Shown here one piece after another: positions 14,608 through 17,768 of a DNA stretch of 17,768 nucleotides; position 1 is the first letter of the stretch; every line of letters starts with the position of its first letter. Source of the stretch: Pseudomonadota bacterium (lineage in GTDB: Bacteria > Pseudomonadota > Alphaproteobacteria > Rhizobiales > Hyphomicrobiaceae); the NCBI GenBank assembly GCA_023416575.1, contig JAEZHL010000347.1:1-17768 (forward strand), in the 5' to 3' direction. The translations under genes were made by a program, and so were the position numbers. A model generated the notes under the pieces. That model made no database searches. It was not told the DNA's origin and saw only the letters and a program-made list of their open reading frames with translations.

Positions 14608-15300
14608 ATGCTCGAGGAACCACCGCTTCTCGTCGTCCGCAAATCGTTCAAGCGCCCGCCTGCCGAAAAGCTCGCCAGGCTCGAGGGCGTCCAAACTGGC
14701 CACATCGTCGATGCCATGGACGGCCGCGGCGCGCTCGATTCCACGATCAAGCCCGTCGATCCGGGCCGGGCGCAGTTCGTCGGAACGGCCATGACCTGCG
14801 CGACCGGGCCGTCGGACAATCTTGCGATCCTCGCCGCAGTCGCGCTGGCCCAAAAGGGTGACGTGGTGGTGTCGGCATCCGATGGCTTCACCTCGACAGC
14901 GGTCGTCGGCGACATCGTATCCCTGCTGGCGAAGAACGCCGGGATCCAGGCGATCGTCGTCGATGGCATGGCGCGCGACTCGGAGGGGATCGTCGGCGTC
15001 GGGCTGCCGGTGTTCTCGCGCGGCATCACCCCCAACTCCTGCGTCAAGTCGGGACCGGGCCGCGTCGGCCATGCGATCGTCGCCGGCGGCGTCGCCATCG
15101 AGCCTGGCGACGTGATCGTCGGCGACCGCGACGGTGTCGTCGTCATCCCCCAGGCCAAGCTCGACGCGGTGATCGAGCGCATCGAGTCCATCCGAGAGGC
15201 AGAGCGCAAGGTGATCGCCAATATCACCAGCAATAACCTGACCCGCATGGACAGCATTGCCGCCCTGCTCGACTCCAACCGCGTGCGCTACGTCGATTAA
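14608..15300 (+). CDS. RraA / 4-hydroxy-4-methyl-2-oxoglutarate aldolase-like protein
   Basis: This 230-residue protein of the RraA/HMG-aldolase fold has GHIVDAMDGRG (31-41) near the N-terminus and GD (101-102). VVDGMARDSEG (117-127) holds the Arg123-Asp124 pair found in catalytic class II pyruvate aldolases of this family, and GDVIVGDRDGVVVIP (167-181) marks the end of the core. Family members cleave 4-hydroxy-4-methyl-2-oxoglutarate or decarboxylate oxaloacetate, or act as RNase E regulators. The retained Arg-Asp pair favours an enzyme. Its C-terminal tail is somewhat long. GGAGGA with a five-base spacer supports the ATG at 14608. It neighbours a TauE-type permease (divergent), a ligase and a TctC-type binding protein, which fits use of di- or tricarboxylic acids. 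Confidence 0.88.
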   Translation: MLEEPPLLVVRKSFKRPPAEKLARLEGVQTGHIVDAMDGRGALDSTIKPVDPGRAQFVGTAMTCATGPSDNLAILAAVALAQKGDVVVSASDGFTSTAVVGDIVSLLAKNAGIQAIVVDGMARDSEGIVGVGLPVFSRGITPNSCVKSGPGRVGHAIVAGGVAIEPGDVIVGDRDGVVVIPQAKLDAVIERIESIREAERKVIANITSNNLTRMDSIAALLDSNRVRYVD

Positions 15301-15308
15301 AGGTAGCC

Positions 15309-15359
15309 ATGCTGTGACCGGGAGGAGGCAACCCTCTTCCCGGATCACCCTGACAGCAT
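15309..15359 (+). terminator. Long stem-loop after the RraA-like gene
   Basis: CCGGGAGGAGG (15318-15328) pairs with CCCTCTTCCCGG (through 15343) in an 11-pair stem with one G-T and a CAAC loop. An outer stem ATGCTGT (15309-15315) pairs with ACAGCAT (15353-15359). It starts nine bases after the TAA. There is no T-run, so it is a probable terminator or transcript-end structure. Confidence 0.55.
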
Positions 15360-15472
15360 CGGACGCTCCGCGACGCCGTAGATCGGGCTCGCGCGCAGCA
15401 TGCTGAGAAATCCGGATCGCCCCCGGAGATCGCTGCGTTCCGCACTGGCGGCAGCGTCGGAGGCGTGGCACC

Positions 15473-16618
15473 ATGGGGCTCATGGCTCTCAAGGCTCCAG
15501 CGTTTTCGTTCGGAATCGAGGAGGAGTATCACCTCGTCGACCGCGCCACGCGCGACCTCGCAGCCGCGCCCCAGAAGCTGATGGATGACTGCCACGCCCA
15601 GCTGGGTGGACAGGTCAGTCCCGAGTTCCTCAAGTCGCAGATCGAGATCGGCACCCCCGTCTGTCGCTCGTTCCGGGACGCGCGTCAGCATCTGGCGCAC
15701 CTGCGCGGCACTATCGGCAGGATCGCCGCGGAGCACGGGCTGGCACCGATCGCCGCCGCCACGCACCCGTTCGCGCGCTTCCACGATCAGAGCCACACAG
15801 AAAAGGAGCGCTATCAGGCACTTGCCCGGGATCTGCAGGTCGTCGGCCGCCGCCTCGTCATCTCCGGCATGCACGTGCACTTCGGGATCGAGGGCGACGA
15901 TGAGTTGCGCATCGACCTCATGAACCAGGTGAGATACTTCCTCCCGCACCTGCTCGTGCTCTCGACCTCCTCGCCGTTCTGGCAGGGCCATAACACCGGC
16001 CTCAAGAGCTACCGCCTGTCGATCCTGGACGAGCTGCCCCGCACCGGGATGCCGGGCCGCTTCTCGAGCTGGGACGAGTACCACCAGACCGTGAGCGTCC
16101 TTGTGAAAGGCGGGGCGATCGAGGATGCGACCAAGATCTGGTGGGACTTGAGGCCATCGCACCGCTTCCCGACGCTCGAGATGCGCATCAGCGACGTCTG
16201 CACCCGGCTCGACGACGCCGTGGCCGTCGCGGCGCTGTTCGTCTGCCTCTGCCGCATGCTGTACCGGCTACGCCGGGCCAACCAGAGCTGGCGCTCCTAC
16301 CCGGTTCTGCTACTGGAGGAGAACCGCTGGCGTGCCAAGCGCTATGGCGTCGAGGGCACGCTGTTCGATTTCGGCAAGGGCACGCTGGTGCCTTTCCGCG
16401 AGCTTCTCGAAGAGATCCTTGAGCTAATCGCGGAGGATGCCGCCGCCTTCGGTTGCGAGGCTGAAGTGGCGCATGCGCGCGTCATCGGAAGGGAAGGCAC
16501 CAGCGCCGATCGTCAGATTGCGATCTATGAGCAATTGATCGCCGCCGGCGCCTCCCAATCTGAAGCCCTGAAAGGCGTCGTCGATATGCTGATCGGCGAA
16601 ACGCTGCAGGGCACCTAG
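15473..16618 (+). CDS. YbdK-type carboxylate-amine ligase (glutamate-cysteine ligase GCS2 family)
   Basis: This 381-residue ATP-dependent ligase of the GCS2/YbdK family begins with FGIEEEYHLVD (13-23), whose Glu run binds metal and ATP. It continues with SQIEIGTP (55-62), ISGMHVHFGIE (130-140) and TLEMRISDVCTRLDD, all family hallmarks. Members join a carboxylate to an amine. E. coli YbdK has weak gamma-glutamylcysteine ligase activity, and the natural substrates of most members are unknown. It is cytoplasmic, and length is normal. GGAGG ends nine bases before the ATG at 15473; a second ATG lies at residue 4. A strong hairpin separates it from the RraA-like gene, so it probably has its own promoter. 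It is followed by a TctC-type binding protein 109 bases later. Confidence 0.93.
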   Translation: MGLMALKAPAFSFGIEEEYHLVDRATRDLAAAPQKLMDDCHAQLGGQVSPEFLKSQIEIGTPVCRSFRDARQHLAHLRGTIGRIAAEHGLAPIAAATHPFARFHDQSHTEKERYQALARDLQVVGRRLVISGMHVHFGIEGDDELRIDLMNQVRYFLPHLLVLSTSSPFWQGHNTGLKSYRLSILDELPRTGMPGRFSSWDEYHQTVSVLVKGGAIEDATKIWWDLRPSHRFPTLEMRISDVCTRLDDAVAVAALFVCLCRMLYRLRRANQSWRSYPVLLLEENRWRAKRYGVEGTLFDFGKGTLVPFRELLEEILELIAEDAAAFGCEAEVAHARVIGREGTSADRQIAIYEQLIAAGASQSEALKGVVDMLIGETLQGT

Positions 16619-16727
16619 CGCATCTCGATGCCGGGCGAGCGTGCCCCAAAGACCATTTCCTATTCGCGCGCGCCGTGCGAAATGATGATGGCTGATCAAA
16701 GACAAGAGCCACTGGGAGGAAGTGACG

Positions 16728-17690
16728 ATGCTCAGAGCGTCTCGCCTGGCGTGGATCGCACTCGTTCTGTTCGCTGCGGCTGCGATGCCCGCATCCGCGC
16801 AGCAGATGGACCAGCTCACGATCATGGCGCCCGCGGCACCCGGCGGCGGGTGGGACGGCACCGCCCGCGTGATGCAGGATGCGCTGCAATCGGCCGGCAT
16901 CGTTAAGACCGTCACGGTCGAGAACGTCGCCGGCGCCGGAGGAACGGTCGGCCTCGCGCAGTTCGCGAAGAAGAAGGGCGACGGCAAGTCGCTCATGATC
17001 TCCGGCCTCGTGATGGTCGGCGCGGCGCTCTCCAACAAGGCCCCGGTGCAGCTCACGGCCGTCACGCCGATCGCGCGGCTGACATCCGAATGGGAAGCGC
17101 TCGCGGTTCCCGTCGAGTCCGACATCAAGACCCTCGCCGACCTCATCGCGAAGCTGAAAGCCAATCCCGGCGCCGTTTCCTGGGGTGGTGGCTCGGCCGG
17201 CGGCACCGATCACATCGCGGCCGCCCTCTTTGCCAAGGCCGTCGGCGTCGATCCGGCCAAGGTCAACTACATCGCCCACTCCGGCGGCGGCGAGGCGATG
17301 GCCTCGATCCTGGGCGGGCATGTGACGCTCGGGATCAGCAGCGCCTCCGAACTCGAGCCGCAGGTCAAGGCCGGCAAACTGCGCTGGCTGGCGGTCACGA
17401 GCGACACGCGGATCGACGGCATCGACGCGCCGACGCTCAAGGAGCTCGGTGTCGATCTCGTCATCGGCAACTGGCGAGCGGTGATGGCGCCCCCCGATCT
17501 GGCCCCCGCCGACCGCGAGAAGCTCACCGCGGTCGTCGACGCGATGGTCAAGTCGGAACCGTGGAAGAAGCAGCTCACCGAGCGTAACTGGCTCGACAAC
17601 TATCTCGCAGGCCCGGAATTTGCGGCCTACCTCGCCGAGGAGAACAGTCGCGTCACCGAAATCCTGAAGTCCGTGGGCCTCGTGAAGTAG
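16728..17690 (+). CDS. Tripartite tricarboxylate transporter binding protein (Bug/TctC family)
   Basis: This 320-residue protein has a signal peptide of about 24 residues (MLRASR start, hydrophobic core, cut after ASA). The mature domain has MAPAAPGGGWDGTARVMQ near residues 34-50, the Bug ligand-loop pattern, plus ENVAGAGGTVGL, SWGGGSAGGTDH and GGEAMASILGGHV. These are typical of periplasmic binding proteins of the TTT system for citrate, tartrate, other di/tricarboxylates and sometimes aromatic acids. ATG 16728 is chosen because GGGAGGA lies seven bases upstream; an in-frame GTG at 16722 is too near that site. The TctB and TctA membrane parts are expected downstream but lie outside the window. 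Bug genes are often orphans in proteobacteria, so partner presence is unproven. Confidence 0.93.
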   Translation: MLRASRLAWIALVLFAAAAMPASAQQMDQLTIMAPAAPGGGWDGTARVMQDALQSAGIVKTVTVENVAGAGGTVGLAQFAKKKGDGKSLMISGLVMVGAALSNKAPVQLTAVTPIARLTSEWEALAVPVESDIKTLADLIAKLKANPGAVSWGGGSAGGTDHIAAALFAKAVGVDPAKVNYIAHSGGGEAMASILGGHVTLGISSASELEPQVKAGKLRWLAVTSDTRIDGIDAPTLKELGVDLVIGNWRAVMAPPDLAPADREKLTAVVDAMVKSEPWKKQLTERNWLDNYLAGPEFAAYLAEENSRVTEILKSVGLVK

Positions 17691-17708
17691 GTCACGATTC
17701 GGGTCTGA

Positions 17709-17743
17709 GAGCGGGGGCTCCGCCGCGCCCGGCGCCCCGGCTC
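17709..17743 (+). terminator. Candidate hairpin after the TctC-type gene
   Basis: GAGC(G)GGGGC (17709-17718) pairs with GCCCC(G)GCTC (17734-17743), nine pairs with one G-G mismatch. It lies 19 bases after the stop. There is no T-run. In TTT operons such a hairpin could reduce read-through from the binding-protein gene into membrane genes. The rest of the right edge shows no gene. Confidence 0.33.
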
Positions 17744-17768
17744 CCGTCGCCAGCGCTGGAGTGTAAGG

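Noticed and set aside
14035..15492. A 485-codon minus-strand frame opposite the RraA-like gene.
   Set aside because: No family motif is seen, and it crosses two genes on different strands, including the divergent control region.

Overview
The window is about 17.8 kb of GC-rich DNA with dense, short-gapped genes on both strands. Gene content and protein style point to an alphaproteobacterium, most likely Hyphomicrobiales (Rhizobiales). The clues are an AapJ-like amino-acid binding protein, a CyaC-type quinone-responsive adenylate cyclase, a Bug/TctC binding protein and a YbdK-type ligase. The genus cannot be fixed by reading alone. I see no rRNA, tRNA, CRISPR array, insertion sequence, phage gene or obvious foreign island.

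Layout. (1) 1-2506, plus strand: the 3' part of a protein with five beta-rich repeats of about 83 residues, then a secreted protein with three repeats of the same kind. (2) 2564-4889, minus strand: an M20 amidohydrolase followed by an orphan AapJ-like periplasmic binding protein. The M20 gene has a candidate promoter with an inverted repeat in its spacer. (3) 5091-9610, minus strand: a highly degenerate ABC exporter-like protein, then cyaC, a six-helix, [2Fe-2S], class III cyclase fusion. (4) 9714-11622, plus strand, divergent from the ABC gene: a GT4 glycosyltransferase and a polysaccharide deacetylase-like protein. (5) 11733-13449, plus strand: a RidA family protein and a D-threonine-aldolase/D-serine-dehydratase-like PLP enzyme. 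(6) 13512-14429, minus strand: a TauE/SafE permease. (7) 14608-17690, plus strand: an RraA/HMG-aldolase-like protein, a YbdK-type carboxylate-amine ligase and a TctC-type binding protein whose membrane partners probably lie beyond the right edge.

Working together. Regions 2 and 5-7 look like uptake and catabolism of amino acids, N-acyl amino acids and organic acids: two solute-binding proteins, an amidohydrolase, a PLP enzyme beside the enamine-clearing RidA, an aldolase-like protein and an anion permease. Regions 3 and 4 look like envelope and signalling functions.

The most unusual object is the 887-residue ABC protein. Its ATPase motifs are nearly all altered: Walker A Lys is Arg, the Q-loop Gln is Gly, the signature is LYGPQ, the catalytic Glu is Gly and the H-loop His is missing. 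The segment between Q-loop and Walker B appears expanded by repetition, with three IREN/IGEN/IRDN blocks and two degraded signature/Walker B blocks. It sits directly upstream of a cyclase expected to sense the quinone pool, which makes the pair the best candidate for an undescribed system. The link between them is inference from gene order.
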